Both the position numbers and the translations under genes were made by a program. DNA of 64,000 nt from Rhizobium sp. RM (GTDB taxonomy: Bacteria > Pseudomonadota > Alphaproteobacteria > Rhizobiales > Rhizobiaceae), in assembly GCF_013390595.1 (NCBI RefSeq), contig NZ_JACAWV010000003.1:186001-250000 (forward strand), written 5' to 3'. Positions 53,692-63,438 of the stretch are shown piece by piece. The notes beneath the pieces are model-generated. The model searched no databases. It saw only the letters and a list, made by a program, of their open reading frames with translations, and had not been told where the DNA came from. The number at the start of each line of letters is the position of its first letter. Position 1 is the stretch's first letter.

Positions 53692-54332
53692 GCCTGTGTC
53701 AGGAAGATCTTGACGGCGAACAGCGAGAAGACACCGGCAATCGTGTAATCGAGCCCGCGCAGGACCTTGCGGTTGCTTTGCAGCCAGCTCGACAGGGAAT
53801 CCGCCGCAACCACAATGCCGATACCGATCGGAAGCGCGACAATGATTGACCAGATGCCAAGAAAGATCAGTTTGCCGGTGACGTGAGGGTCAGAGGCGCT
53901 GACGAATTGCGGGAGGAAGGTCATGAAGAAAATGATGACCTTGGGGTTCAGCAGGTTCACCCATATGCCGTTCAACAGGGCAGACTTCAGGGACGCCTGA
54001 GGTTTTGCGCCCGTGGTCTTCACCATCACGAAATCAGAACCTTTGCGGATTGCCTGAATGGCCAGCCAGACGAGATAGGCGGCCCCACCAGTCTTCAGAA
54101 CCATGAAGGCGGTTGGTGACGCAACGATCAGTGCTGCGACGCCGAATGCGACCAGCAGGGTGTGTACCGTAATGCCGATGTTGGAGCCGACAAGGGTCAC
54201 GAAACCGGCCTTCCGGCCTTCCCGCAGGGATCGGCTGATCCACAACGTCATATCGGGGCCGGGTGTTACGGCCAGAAGCAGGATGGCGATGGTGAATGCA
54301 GCAAGAGTTGGCAGGCTTGGAACGAAATCCAT
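53685..54332 (-). CDS. LysE/RhtB family amino-acid exporter
   Basis: The 215-residue inner-membrane exporter has about six membrane segments. The family signature VTPGPDMTLWISRSLREG is at about 20-37, followed by the G-x-x-x-G-rich GSNIGITVHTLLVAFG stretch. Family members export lysine, homoserine, threonine or homoserine lactones; the substrate here is unknown. The ATG at 54332 (MDFVPSLPTLAAF) is preceded by AGGTG; a longer reading from 54428 adds a region with no ribosome site. An SDR gene lies upstream on the same strand. Confidence 0.88.
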   Translation of the reverse strand: MDFVPSLPTLAAFTIAILLLAVTPGPDMTLWISRSLREGRKAGFVTLVGSNIGITVHTLLVAFGVAALIVASPTAFMVLKTGGAAYLVWLAIQAIRKGSDFVMVKTTGAKPQASLKSALLNGIWVNLLNPKVIIFFMTFLPQFVSASDPHVTGKLIFLGIWSIIVALPIGIGIVVAADSLSSWLQSNRKVLRGLDYTIAGVFSLFAVKIFLTQAK

Positions 54333-54455
54333 CACGGCACCTGAAAAACTGGAGATGCCGTTGATTAACGCGATTTCGCGCTTCTGCCAATGCTTTTGAA
54401 TCCTAGGGAAGAGGACCACCTGCCGCACTTTTCAAGGCGCGGCAGGTTCGAAAAA

Positions 54456-55310
54456 TCAGTTCTTGAGGAACGTTGTAAATTCGGCCGAATACTCCGTATG
54501 CCAGCGCGACAACGGCGGGCGGTTCTGAACGATATCGTAGGCGGCCCACAAAATGCGTTTTTCGTCCGTCGGGCGGTCCACCTCTCCGTCTGGGCAAAGA
54601 ATATAGAAATCGCCATTACCAAGACTGTCGACCATGAAATCGACCGTCTGTTCGGCCGTCCATGCACCTGAGGGTTTTTCCGTTCTGCCATTGGCGGTCA
54701 GACCGGTGAAAACAAATCCCGGGATGAGCAGATGCGCAGAAACAGCGCTGCTGGCGATATTCCGCAATTCATGTTGCAGCGCCTCGGTGAAGGCTTTTAC
54801 GCCGGCTTTCGATACATTGTAGGCGGGATCGCCGGGCGGCGTGGTGATGCCCTGTTTCGAGCCGGTGTTGATGATGAGCGACGGCTCAGCATGCGCGACC
54901 ATACCTGGACCGAAAACCCGACTGCCGTTCACGACGCCCATCAGGTTGACGTTGATGATTTTTTCCCAATTGGCCTGTGGGCCGAAGATCGCACTTCCCG
55001 GCTGAATTCCGGCATTGTTCATCAGAACATGTACGCGCCCAAACCGCTGGATGACGGCACGTTCGAGTGCTTCAAGTTCATCGAGCTTCGATACGTCGGT
55101 CGGAACGGCGACAATTTGGGCCTCGCCATCCTTGGATAGCTTGAGAACCTCGGCATGTGCCTCGGCAAGCTTGTCTCCATCCAGATCGGCGAGCACGACG
55201 CTCATGCCGAAGCCGGCAAACTTACGCGCCGCAGCAAGGCCGATGCCTGACGCGGCGCCGGTAATGACGGCAACATTGTCTTCCTTGAATGCTGGGTGGA
55301 TGATCGTCAT
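54456..55310 (-). CDS. Short-chain dehydrogenase/reductase
   Basis: The 284-residue NAD(P)-dependent oxidoreductase has the classical Rossmann motif TGAASGIG (near 18) and NNAG (near 93). The active-site serine lies in INTGSKQG and the YxxxK motif is YNVSKAGVK (near 162). The D39-type acidic residue in VLADLDGD suggests NAD rather than NADP. The C-terminus from about 230 is longer than in small SDRs. The substrate is unknown. AAGGAGAAACC precedes the ATG. A 9-bp stem without a T-run (54418-54426 with 54439-54447) follows its stop. Confidence 0.88.
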   Translation of the reverse strand: MTIIHPAFKEDNVAVITGAASGIGLAAARKFAGFGMSVVLADLDGDKLAEAHAEVLKLSKDGEAQIVAVPTDVSKLDELEALERAVIQRFGRVHVLMNNAGIQPGSAIFGPQANWEKIINVNLMGVVNGSRVFGPGMVAHAEPSLIINTGSKQGITTPPGDPAYNVSKAGVKAFTEALQHELRNIASSAVSAHLLIPGFVFTGLTANGRTEKPSGAWTAEQTVDFMVDSLGNGDFYILCPDGEVDRPTDEKRILWAAYDIVQNRPPLSRWHTEYSAEFTTFLKN

Positions 55311-55644
55311 CGGTTTCTCCTTCCCGTCGTTTCCTGCTGTTTCCAGCGGCTTGCAACGTTTCTTGAGCCCTGAGTGGCTTCATTCACGCTCTCTGTTTTG
55401 CGTCCGTCGATGTTACGGCGCGAAACACATAATGCATGTGACAATTCCTTCGTTCCAGCCCCCATTCAAGCTTCGGCCTGCCCAGCCGTACCGTTCCCCG
55501 GGTTTCGGTTCTCCAATTCTTTGTTTTGGCGCATGTCTTTTTGGGAAAAGCGCTTCACACCTTCGGGGTTGCACTGTAAAAGTGCCGAAATCCCAAGGAA
55601 ATGGCGGCATGCCCCATGCCGCCATCATGCAGATGGACATCACT
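55311..55644. other. Intergenic region upstream of argG
   Basis: The 334 bases hold the leaders of the divergent SDR and argG genes. The most notable element is a perfect 11-bp hairpin at 55601-55625, ending 19 bases before the argG ATG. Longer frames through this region that would extend ArgG by about 200 residues have no family match. No convincing -35/-10 pair was found. Confidence 0.6.
55601..55625 (+). promoter_or_regulatory. Perfect hairpin just before argG
   Basis: ATGGCGGCATG (55601-55611) and CATGCCGCCAT (55615-55625) pair completely around CCC. No T-run follows, so it is not a terminator. It lies 19 bases before the argG ATG and could limit ribosome access. Confidence 0.6.
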
Positions 55645-56868
55645 ATGGCACTCCCGAAAGACGTAAAGAAAGTCGTTCTTGCCTATTCCGGCGGTCTCGA
55701 CACCTCGATCATCCTGAAATGGCTTCAGACGGAACTCGGCGCGGAAGTCGTCACCTTTACGGCTGATCTCGGCCAAGGTGAAGAACTTGAGCCTGCGCGC
55801 AAGAAAGCCGAGATGCTGGGCATCAAGGAAATCTTCATCGAGGACGTCCGTGAAGAGTTCGTGCGCGACTTCGTCTTCCCGATGTTCCGCGCCAATGCCG
55901 TTTATGAAGGTGTCTATCTGCTCGGCACATCGATTGCCCGTCCGCTGATTTCCAAGCACCTTATCGACATCGCCAAAAAGACAGGAGCTGACGCGATCGC
56001 GCATGGCGCGACCGGCAAGGGCAACGACCAGGTTCGTTTCGAACTCTCTGCCTATGCGCTCAACCCGGATATCAAGATCATCGCTCCGTGGCGCGACTGG
56101 TCGTTCAAGAGCCGTACCGATCTCCTGAAATTCGCTGAAGAGCATCAGATTCCGGTTGCCAAGGACAAGAAGGGTGAGGCGCCTTTCTCCGTGGATGCCA
56201 ACCTGCTGCACTCGTCTTCCGAGGGCAAGGTTCTGGAAGATCCTGCAGTGGAAGCGCCGGAATACGTGCATATGCGCACCATCTCGCCGGAAGCCGCTCC
56301 GGACAAGGCTACCGTTATCAAGATCGGTTTCCGCAAGGGCGATGCCTGCTCCATCAACGGTGTTGAAATGTCGCCGGCAACCCTGCTTGCCACGCTCAAC
56401 AACTATGGCCGCGAAAACGGCATCGGCCGTCTCGACCTCGTTGAAAACCGTTTCGTCGGCATGAAGTCTCGCGGCGTTTATGAAACGCCCGGCGGCACCA
56501 TCCTGCTTGCCGCACATCGCGCCATTGAATCCATCACGCTCGACCGCGGTGCTGCTCACCTCAAGGACGAGCTGATGCCGCGTTATGCCGAGCTTATCTA
56601 TTACGGCTTCTGGTTCTCGCCGGAGCGTGAGATGCTGCAGGCGCTGATCGACAAGAGCCAAGAGCATGTCGAAGGCGAAGTGACGCTGAAGCTCTATAAG
56701 GGCAACGTCATGGTAACCGGCCGTGAAAGCGAAAAGTCGCTGTATTCTGACGCTCTGGTAACCTTCGAAGACGACCACGGCGCCTACGACCAGAAGGATG
56801 CAGCAGGTTTCATCAAGCTGAACGCGCTGCGCCTTCGCACGCTAGCAAAGCGCAATCTTCTCGGCTGA
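55645..56868 (+). CDS. argG: Argininosuccinate synthase
   Basis: ArgG joins citrulline and aspartate in arginine synthesis, using ATP. The 407 residues carry the PP-loop motif AYSGGLDTS (near 14) and the [12 protein letters not shown] block (near 126). The C-terminal half has the citrulline-contacting [10 protein letters not shown] region. The ATG at 55645 ([11 protein letters not shown]) gives the normal length, though upstream in-frame ATGs at 55627 and 55633 exist. The ribosome site is weak (GGACATC). A terminator follows. Confidence 0.97.
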   Translation: MALPKDVKKVVLAYSGGLDTSIILKWLQTELGAEVVTFTADLGQGEELEPARKKAEMLGIKEIFIEDVREEFVRDFVFPMFRANAVYEGVYLLGTSIARPLISKHLIDIAKKTGADAIAHGATGKGNDQVRFELSAYALNPDIKIIAPWRDWSFKSRTDLLKFAEEHQIPVAKDKKGEAPFSVDANLLHSSSEGKVLEDPAVEAPEYVHMRTISPEAAPDKATVIKIGFRKGDACSINGVEMSPATLLATLNNYGRENGIGRLDLVENRFVGMKSRGVYETPGGTILLAAHRAIESITLDRGAAHLKDELMPRYAELIYYGFWFSPEREMLQALIDKSQEHVEGEVTLKLYKGNVMVTGRESEKSLYSDALVTFEDDHGAYDQKDAAGFIKLNALRLRTLAKRNLLG

Positions 56869-56900
56869 TCGTCGAGACGATTTTGGGATTACTACGTCAG

Positions 56901-56929
56901 CCCGCGGATCTTCTGGTCCGCGGGTTTTT
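56901..56929 (+). terminator. argG terminator
   Basis: CCCGCGGA (56901-56908) and TCCGCGGG (56917-56924) pair around TCTTCTGG, followed by five T residues. It ends at the stop of the convergent efflux gene. Confidence 0.92.
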
Positions 56930-58125
56930 CATGCGCTCTTTTTGGAGATGACGCGGAAGGCGATGTAGCTCGCGACGGCAGTGAACTCCATGACGGGAAT
57001 GATGATACCGAAGCTCGTCAGCGGCGAATTGATCAGCGAGGCGGCTGCTCCACCGATAAAGCCAGAGCCAATCTGAATGAAGCCCATCATGGCCGACGCC
57101 GATCCGGCAATGTGCGGGAAGGGGGCCAGTGTTGCGGTGACCATAGAAGGGGTGAGCAGCGCGATCCCTACGGTTGCTACGGCAACCGGCCCCATGATGG
57201 ATAGGAAGGACGGCGGCAGGAGAAACACCGAGAGCATGATGAGAAGCCCGCCCGTGCCTGAAAAACAGAGGCCGAGAACGGTTGAATGCCGATCCCCGAG
57301 CTTCGGTGCGATGTAGCGCAGGGCGATCGAGCCGAAGAAATAGGAGCCGGATTGCATCAGCATGCCGACACCAAAGGCTGTCGGCGACAGGCCGACATCC
57401 TTGATGAGGATGAAGGCCAGCATGGTCGCTTGCGCATAGAGGGCGCCAATCGAGCCACCGAGAACGAGTGCACCCAGCAGAAAGCGTGGTTGCCCCAGCA
57501 ATTCCCGATAGGCGGAAAAAAGTCGCGTCGGCCGTATGCGGCTTTTGTCCGGACTTGTTGTCTCCCGGAGGTAGAAAACAACCGATAGAATGGCGATGAC
57601 GCCAAGGCCGGCCAGCAGATAGAAAATTGATTGCCAGCCGAAAGCGGCGAGCGACAGGCCGCCGATCGTCGGGCCCATTGCGGGGCCAATGGCAAGCATG
57701 ATGCCGATGAGGTTCATGATGCTGGAGGCTTCGGCGCCCGTAAACTGGTCACGCACAAAGGCACGGGCAACGGTCATGCCGACGGAGGCGCCAATCCCCT
57801 GTACCAGACGCGCCAGCAGCAAAAACTCGATCGTCGGGGCAAGAATGGCGAGCACACTACCGAGCAGAAAGATCGACAGAAAAATCAGGCTTGCCGTGCG
57901 CCGTCCGAACGCATCAGAGGTAGGACCGGCAATCAGTTGTGCCAAGGCAAATCCCGCGAAATAAAGCGAGAGGCTCATCTTCACAGCGGAGTCCGTCGTG
58001 GCAAAGCCGTGCACCAGCTCCGGCATGGCCGGGGTATAGATCGCCATGGAGATCGGGCCGAGTGCGGTCAGGAGCGCGCCGAGCATGGCCGTGCGCCGCC
58101 TGGACATGATGGTTTTTGATGACAT
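56929..58125 (-). CDS. Bcr/CflA family drug efflux MFS transporter
   Basis: The 398-residue protein has 12 membrane segments and the Bcr/CflA signatures: an early LGPISMAIYTPAMPEL stretch, GPTSDAFGRR between segments two and three, and RLVQGIGASVGMTVARAFVRD. Family members export drugs such as bicyclomycin, chloramphenicol or sulfonamides, and some export cysteine. It lies three bases downstream of a MarR-type regulator, so it is likely repressed by it. The drug or metabolite involved is not known. Confidence 0.9.
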   Translation of the reverse strand: MSSKTIMSRRRTAMLGALLTALGPISMAIYTPAMPELVHGFATTDSAVKMSLSLYFAGFALAQLIAGPTSDAFGRRTASLIFLSIFLLGSVLAILAPTIEFLLLARLVQGIGASVGMTVARAFVRDQFTGAEASSIMNLIGIMLAIGPAMGPTIGGLSLAAFGWQSIFYLLAGLGVIAILSVVFYLRETTSPDKSRIRPTRLFSAYRELLGQPRFLLGALVLGGSIGALYAQATMLAFILIKDVGLSPTAFGVGMLMQSGSYFFGSIALRYIAPKLGDRHSTVLGLCFSGTGGLLIMLSVFLLPPSFLSIMGPVAVATVGIALLTPSMVTATLAPFPHIAGSASAMMGFIQIGSGFIGGAAASLINSPLTSFGIIIPVMEFTAVASYIAFRVISKKSA

Positions 58126-58128
58126 GTC

Positions 58129-58590
58129 TTACTGACCGCTCTGGGACGGCTGTTCCGGTTGAAGATTTTCCCGAAGGGCCTGAAGGCAATTGCGGAATGT
58201 AGCGATGTCGGCTTCGCTCAAACCCTGCGTGGCCTGACGCAGAAGCTGGTCGATTTCCTGCCTCACGGCTTTCAGCATCTCGTCTGCATTTTCCGTCAGC
58301 ACGATGCGCTTTGACCGGCGATCATTCGGGTCCTGCTGGCGCTCGACGAGATCGAGAGACTGAAGTTTGTCGATATAGGCACATATCGTCATGGGCTCGA
58401 TACCAAGACGTGCGGCGATGTCGGATTGCTTGCTGCCGTCGATGATGGCAACCGTCAGCAGCGCCCTCGCTTCGCCGGGTGTCAGTCCAAGACCGGCATC
58501 GGCGATGCGGCGCTCAAAAGCTGTATTCAACAGGCGTGCGCTGCTGTTGAGCAGAAAAGCCAATGAATCTTTTTCGAGTTTCGTGCCCAT
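58129..58590 (-). CDS. MarR-family transcriptional regulator
   Basis: This winged-helix repressor has 153 residues. The recognition region SDIAARLGIEPMTICAYIDKLQSLDLVER is at about 55-85, and the wing DPNDRRSKRIVLT follows at about 87-100. MarR proteins release DNA on binding phenolics or drugs. It precedes the efflux pump gene by three bases, forming a classical repressor-pump operon. The ATG follows AAGGCGG. A dyad lies 14-28 bases before the start. Confidence 0.92.
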   Translation of the reverse strand: MGTKLEKDSLAFLLNSSARLLNTAFERRIADAGLGLTPGEARALLTVAIIDGSKQSDIAARLGIEPMTICAYIDKLQSLDLVERQQDPNDRRSKRIVLTENADEMLKAVRQEIDQLLRQATQGLSEADIATFRNCLQALRENLQPEQPSQSGQ

Positions 58591-58603
58591 GATCCGCCTT
58601 TTC

Positions 58604-58618
58604 GTAAGTCAGCCTTAC
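58604..58618 (-). promoter_or_regulatory. Candidate MarR operator
   Basis: The dyad GTAAG-TCAGC-CTTAC lies 14 bases before the MarR start codon, close to its ribosome site. A 15-base inverted repeat next to the marR gene is the expected form of an autoregulatory site. No clear promoter boxes were found around it. Confidence 0.5.
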
Positions 58619-58725
58619 TAAAATCCCGGCGACAATCAATGGCATATGACAGATTTTGTCGTAAATGGACAAAGTATTTCCCGACCCGGTCAATATACCG
58701 GGCGATATTCCTTTACCGCAACACT

Positions 58726-59151
58726 TCAAGCCGACGCGAAAAAGGACAAGACGTTTTCTATCTTGTCCGTTTCTTCGACGGTGCCGATCGATCGCGCTAT
58801 TTCAAGGCGGTCCGAGAAGTAGCCGACAAAATCGAACTGAGTATCATCTGTGACATTGCTGGTATCGACAACTTCGCCATTGGCGTTCAGCGTTTGCATT
58901 GGCAAGTCGGACGAGAGCTCGCCCCATGTGTCATGGCTGATCTTGCCGGTGTCGTAGCAACCTTGGGCAAATTCCCGCACTTCCCGCGGGCTCAGGCTGG
59001 TAAAATCGACGCGCTTTACGGAATCTTCAAACGTCGCGGTCGTTTCGTTGTGCGTGGTCTGTTCAAAATCGGGGGTGGCCACGGCCCTGGTGTTTCTGGA
59101 ATCTTCTCTGAAGAAAAAACTGCTGGCAGACCTTAAGGAATAAATCTCCAT
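58726..59151 (-). CDS. Hypothetical protein
   Basis: The gene encodes a predicted soluble 141-residue protein with no motif I recognise. Its middle holds a Ser/Pro/Arg-bearing FTSLSPREVREFAQGCYDTGKIS segment and its C-terminus is acidic. No signal peptide or membrane helix is evident. The start at 59151 (MEIYSLRSAS) follows GGAG nine bases upstream; starts at 59214 and 59166 are also in frame. It lies between the MarR gene and the divergent M3 peptidase gene. Codon use looks like its neighbours. It is called because the frame is long and has a ribosome site. Confidence 0.6.
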   Translation of the reverse strand: MEIYSLRSASSFFFREDSRNTRAVATPDFEQTTHNETTATFEDSVKRVDFTSLSPREVREFAQGCYDTGKISHDTWGELSSDLPMQTLNANGEVVDTSNVTDDTQFDFVGYFSDRLEIARSIGTVEETDKIENVLSFFASA

Positions 59152-59322
59152 AATACATATCTCCATCATGGGATATGGATGGAAATGTAACCATGTCATC
59201 GCTGATATGGTCAATATTCGGCACCAGTCGGGTCATCGTCCTCCACATCAAATCCGCGTATTGAATTGGTGGGGAAGGCATGCCCATATGATGCAAAGCA
59301 GCAATCGCATGAGGAATACGAA

Positions 59323-61383
59323 ATGGCATCCGCAGCCGCTCCCCATCCTGCACTCGTAGACTGGAATGGCCCGAATGGGCTGCCAAGGTTTGAAGCTGTC
59401 AGGGACGAGGATTTCGCCGAAGCCTTCGATGCGGCACTTCTTGTGCACGACAAGGAAATCGATGCGATTGCCGATAACTCCGAACCGGCGACATTCGTGA
59501 ATACTGTTACTGCACTCGAAATCGCCGGAGACGATCTTTCACGGGTCTCGGCACTCTTCTGGAATAAGGCAGGTGCACACACCAATCCGGTCATTCAAGG
59601 ACTGGAGAGGGAGATCGCACCGAAAATGTCGCGCCATTATTCCAGGATCGGCATGAACGAGGCGTTGTTCAAACGTATTGATGCCCTTTGGGAGAAGCGT
59701 GATGATCTCGGCCTTACAGGCGAGGAAAAGCGTGTTCTGAAGCGTCATTGGAAGGGCTTTGTCCGCTCCGGCGCGAAGCTGCCGAAGGCGAGCCAGGAAC
59801 GGCTTGCGTCGATCAATGAGGAACTGGCCGGGCTCGGTGCCAAATTCGGACAAAATGTCCTGGCGGATGAAAAGAACTGGAAGCTTCTGCTGTCCTCCGA
59901 AGAGGAACTTGCCGGAATTCCTGCATTCCTGCGCGATGCGATGGCAGGAGCCGCGCGCGAGCATGGTGAGGATGGAAAATTTGCTGTGACGCTGTCGCGC
60001 TCGATTATCGAGCCGTTCCTGACCTTCTCCGAGCGTCGTGATCTGCGTGAGCAGGCATTCAAAGCTTGGGTGGCACGCGGTGAAAACGGTGGCGAAACTG
60101 ACAACCGTGCAACGGTGAAGCGGACATTGGAGCTGCGCGAAGAAAAGGCGAAGCTTCTGGGATATGCGACTTTTGCCGCTTACAAGCTGGACGACACCAT
60201 GGCGAAAACGCCCGATGCGGTGAATGGATTGCTTGGTCAGGTCTGGGAAAAGGCCGTTGCCCGTGCTGGTGAAGAAGAGGCTGAACTTTCGGCAATCATT
60301 GCGGAGGAAGGCAAAAACCACGACGTGATGCCATGGGACTGGCGTCACTATGCGGAAAAGCTCCGCGCTCAGAAGTTCAGCTTCTCGGAGGCTGAGCTCA
60401 AGCCTTATCTGCAGTTGGAAAAAATCATCGATGCTTGCTTCGATGTTGCCAACCGGCTTTTCGGTATCCGCGCGGTCGAAACGAAAGGTGTCGCGGCCTA
60501 TCATCCCGATGTGCGGGTTTTTGAAATCCGCAATGGCAGCGGCGAACTGAAGGCAATGTTCCTCGGCGATTATTTCGCCCGCCCATCCAAGCGCTCCGGT
60601 GCATGGATGAGTTCGTTCCAATCGCAGCACAAGCTGCCGCTCAAGAACGGCGCTGTCGGTGAGTTGCCGATCATCTACAATGTCTGCAATTTCGCAAAAC
60701 CCGCCGAAGGCAAACCGGCGCTGCTTTCGCTCGATGACGCCCGGACGCTGTTTCATGAATTCGGTCATGCCCTGCATGGCATGTTGTCTGATGTGACGTA
60801 CCCTTCTGTTTCGGGGACGGGCGTATCCCGCGATTTCGTGGAATTGCCGTCGCAGCTCTACGAACACTGGCTGACCGTTCCGGAAATTCTGGAGACATAC
60901 GCGCTTCACTACCAGACTGGCGAGCCCATGCCCAAGGCGTTGCTCGACAAGGTGCTGGCCGCGCAGACATTCAATGCCGGTTTCAACACGGTCGAGTTTA
61001 CCTCTTCGGCAATCGTCGACATGTCCTTCCACACGCGCGATGCGGTGGCTGATCCTATGGCGGTGCAGGGCGAGGTGCTGGACGAACTGAAAATGCCGAA
61101 ATCGATTGTAATGCGGCATGCAACCCCGCATTTCCAGCATGTATTTTCGGGTGATGGCTATTCCGCCGGTTATTACTCCTACATGTGGTCGGAGGTGCTG
61201 GATGCTGACGCCTTTGCCGCTTTCGAGGAAACCGGCGATGCCTTCAACGCGGAAATGGCGCGCAAGCTGAAGGACAATATCTATTCCGTGGGTGGATCGA
61301 TTGACCCCGAGGAAGCCTATCTCGCTTTCCGCGGCAAGATGCCCAGTCCGGATGCGATGCTCGCCAAACGCGGGCTTGCATAA
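59323..61383 (+). CDS. M3 family oligopeptidase
   Basis: The 686-residue cytosolic zinc peptidase is of the thimet oligopeptidase/dipeptidyl carboxypeptidase type. The motif HEFGH is at 478-482, and the third ligand is in FVELPSQ near 507. The downstream GYSAGYYSYMWSEVL stretch is a family hallmark. It cleaves short peptides, including cleaved signal peptides. The ATG at 59323 follows GAGGAA at good spacing; a longer reading from 59266 is rejected. A hairpin terminator follows, before typA. Confidence 0.93.
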   Translation: MASAAAPHPALVDWNGPNGLPRFEAVRDEDFAEAFDAALLVHDKEIDAIADNSEPATFVNTVTALEIAGDDLSRVSALFWNKAGAHTNPVIQGLEREIAPKMSRHYSRIGMNEALFKRIDALWEKRDDLGLTGEEKRVLKRHWKGFVRSGAKLPKASQERLASINEELAGLGAKFGQNVLADEKNWKLLLSSEEELAGIPAFLRDAMAGAAREHGEDGKFAVTLSRSIIEPFLTFSERRDLREQAFKAWVARGENGGETDNRATVKRTLELREEKAKLLGYATFAAYKLDDTMAKTPDAVNGLLGQVWEKAVARAGEEEAELSAIIAEEGKNHDVMPWDWRHYAEKLRAQKFSFSEAELKPYLQLEKIIDACFDVANRLFGIRAVETKGVAAYHPDVRVFEIRNGSGELKAMFLGDYFARPSKRSGAWMSSFQSQHKLPLKNGAVGELPIIYNVCNFAKPAEGKPALLSLDDARTLFHEFGHALHGMLSDVTYPSVSGTGVSRDFVELPSQLYEHWLTVPEILETYALHYQTGEPMPKALLDKVLAAQTFNAGFNTVEFTSSAIVDMSFHTRDAVADPMAVQGEVLDELKMPKSIVMRHATPHFQHVFSGDGYSAGYYSYMWSEVLDADAFAAFEETGDAFNAEMARKLKDNIYSVGGSIDPEEAYLAFRGKMPSPDAMLAKRGLA

Positions 61384-61418
61384 AGACCGTCACATTTTTC
61401 AGCTAGAACCTAGGCGCA

Positions 61419-61444
61419 GGGGGCTTATGACAAAGCCCCCCTTT
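61419..61444 (+). terminator. Terminator after the M3 peptidase gene
   Basis: GGGGGCTT (61419-61426) and AAGCCCCC (61433-61440) pair around ATGACA, followed by CTTTCGC. A second hairpin, GCGCCAA-ACTAAA-TTGGCGC (61472-61491), lies closer to typA. Confidence 0.7.
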
Positions 61445-61531
61445 CGCATTTACAAAAAAAAGGTTATGAGCGCGCCAAACTAAATTGGCGCACCCCATAC
61501 GATTAGCGCCCCAACCTCAGAGATTTATCAT

Positions 61532-63352
61532 ATGGCCCTTCGCAACATCGCGATTATCGCGCACGTTGACCATGGAAAAACGACGCTCGTTGACGAGCTT
61601 CTGAAGCAGTCCGGCTCCTTCCGCGACAACCAGCGCGTTGCAGAGCGCGTGATGGACTCGAACGACCTGGAAAAAGAACGCGGCATCACCATTCTCGCCA
61701 AGGCGACTTCGGTTGAGTGGAAAGGTGTTCGTATCAACATCGTCGACACCCCCGGCCACGCCGACTTCGGTGGTGAAGTTGAGCGTATTCTCTCGATGGT
61801 GGACGGTGCAATCGTTCTGGTCGACTCGTCTGAAGGCCCGATGCCGCAGACGAAGTTCGTGGTGTCCAAGGCTCTCAAGGTTGGTCTCAAGCCGATCGTT
61901 GCGATCAACAAGATCGACCGCCCGGATGGCCGCCATGAAGAAGTCATCAACGAAGTTTTCGACCTTTTCGCCAATCTGGATGCCACCGACGAACAGCTCG
62001 ACTTCCCGATCCTCTACGGTTCGGGCCGCGACGGCTGGATGAACGTCAACCCGGAAGGCCCGAAGGATGAAGGCCTTGCTCCGCTGCTCGACCTGGTTCT
62101 GAAGCACGTTCCTGAGCCAACCGTTGAAGAAGGTCCGTTCCGTCTGATCGGTACGATCCTTGAAGCCAACCCCTTCCTCGGCCGTATCATCACCGGCCGC
62201 ATCGCTTCGGGCTCGATCAAGCCGAACCAGGCCGTGAAGGTTCTCGGTCAGGACGGCAAGACCGTTGAAACTGGCCGTATTTCGAAGATCCTCGCATTCC
62301 GCGGCATCGAACGCACCGCCATCGACGAAGCTCATGCGGGCGATATCGTTGCTATTGCCGGCCTTTCCAAGGGTACGGTTGCCGATACGTTCTGTGATCC
62401 TTCGGTCAACGAAGCAATGAAGGCGCAGCCGATTGACCCGCCAACGGTCACCATGTCCTTCATCGTCAACGACTCGCCGCTGGCTGGTACGGAAGGCGAC
62501 AAGGTAACGTCGCGCGTTATCCGCGATCGTCTGTTCAAGGAAGCCGAAGGCAACGTTGCGCTGAAGATCGAAGAAGCCGAAGGCAAGGATTCGTTCTTCG
62601 TTTCGGGGCGCGGCGAATTGCAGCTTGCCGTTCTGATCGAAACCATGCGTCGTGAAGGCTTCGAGCTTGCCGTTTCACGTCCGCGCGTCGTTATGCACAA
62701 GGACGAAAATGGTCAGACCATCGAGCCGATCGAAGAAGTCGTTATCGACGTCGATGAAGAGCATTCCGGTGTCGTCGTTCAGAAAATGTCCGAGCGCAAG
62801 GCTGAAATGACCGAGCTTCGTCCGTCCGGTGGCAACCGCGTTCGTCTGAAGTTCCTCGCCCCGACGCGTGGTCTGATCGGTTACCAGTCCGAACTCTTGA
62901 CCGACACGCGTGGCACGGCGATCATGAACCGCCTGTTCCACGACTACCAGCCCTTCAAGGGTGCGATTGCTGGCCGTGTCAACGGCGTTCTGCTGTCCAA
63001 CGGTTCCGGCGAAGCTGTTGCCTACGCCATGTTCAACCTGGAAGATCGTGGTCCGATGATCATCGAGCCAGGTGAAAAGGTCTATGCCGGCATGATTATC
63101 GGCATTCACACGCGCGACAACGATCTCGAAGTCAACGTGCTGAAGGGCAAGCAGCTCACCAACATCCGTGCCGCTGGCAAGGATGAAGCCGTCAAGCTGA
63201 CGCCGCCGATCCGCATGACGCTCGACCGTGCCCTTTCCTGGATTCAGGACGACGAGCTGATGGAAGTGACGCCGAAGTCGATCCGTCTGCGCAAGATGTT
63301 CCTCGATGCTAACGACCGTAAGCGTTTCGAGAAGGCAAAGCTTGCCGTCTAA
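61532..63352 (+). CDS. typA: Translational GTPase TypA/BipA
   Basis: TypA (BipA) is a ribosome-binding EF-G-like GTPase needed for assembly at low temperature and for stress adaptation. The 606 residues begin with RNIAIIAHVDHGKTTLVDELL (P-loop), followed by switch I and DTPGHADFGGE (G3). The G4 motif is NKIDRPDG (near 130). Domains II and III lead to the BipA-specific C-terminal domain with RGLIGYQSELLTDTRG. No clear ribosome site precedes the ATG. A hairpin lies about 40 bases upstream. Confidence 0.97.
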   Translation: MALRNIAIIAHVDHGKTTLVDELLKQSGSFRDNQRVAERVMDSNDLEKERGITILAKATSVEWKGVRINIVDTPGHADFGGEVERILSMVDGAIVLVDSSEGPMPQTKFVVSKALKVGLKPIVAINKIDRPDGRHEEVINEVFDLFANLDATDEQLDFPILYGSGRDGWMNVNPEGPKDEGLAPLLDLVLKHVPEPTVEEGPFRLIGTILEANPFLGRIITGRIASGSIKPNQAVKVLGQDGKTVETGRISKILAFRGIERTAIDEAHAGDIVAIAGLSKGTVADTFCDPSVNEAMKAQPIDPPTVTMSFIVNDSPLAGTEGDKVTSRVIRDRLFKEAEGNVALKIEEAEGKDSFFVSGRGELQLAVLIETMRREGFELAVSRPRVVMHKDENGQTIEPIEEVVIDVDEEHSGVVVQKMSERKAEMTELRPSGGNRVRLKFLAPTRGLIGYQSELLTDTRGTAIMNRLFHDYQPFKGAIAGRVNGVLLSNGSGEAVAYAMFNLEDRGPMIIEPGEKVYAGMIIGIHTRDNDLEVNVLKGKQLTNIRAAGKDEAVKLTPPIRMTLDRALSWIQDDELMEVTPKSIRLRKMFLDANDRKRFEKAKLAV

Positions 63353-63374
63353 TCGCCGATCGCGACTGATCTTG

Positions 63375-63402
63375 AAAACCCGGCCTTCGTGCCGGGTTTT
63401 TT
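63375..63402 (+). terminator. typA terminator
   Basis: AAAACCCGGC (63375-63384) and GCCGGGTTTT (63391-63400) pair around CTTCGT, with two further T residues and an A/T-rich tail. Confidence 0.93.
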
Positions 63403-63438
63403 ATTTGGGGATGAGTCGAAAGCGGCTTGTATTAAAGG

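Noticed and set aside
55015..55644. Extension of the ArgG frame by more than 200 residues
   Set aside because: The extension crosses the divergent SDR gene and has no family match; ArgG relatives start at the 55645 ATG.
59539..61140. Open frame of 533 codons on the minus strand inside the M3 peptidase gene
   Set aside because: It is antisense to a gene with a full HEFGH protease signature and shows no domain.
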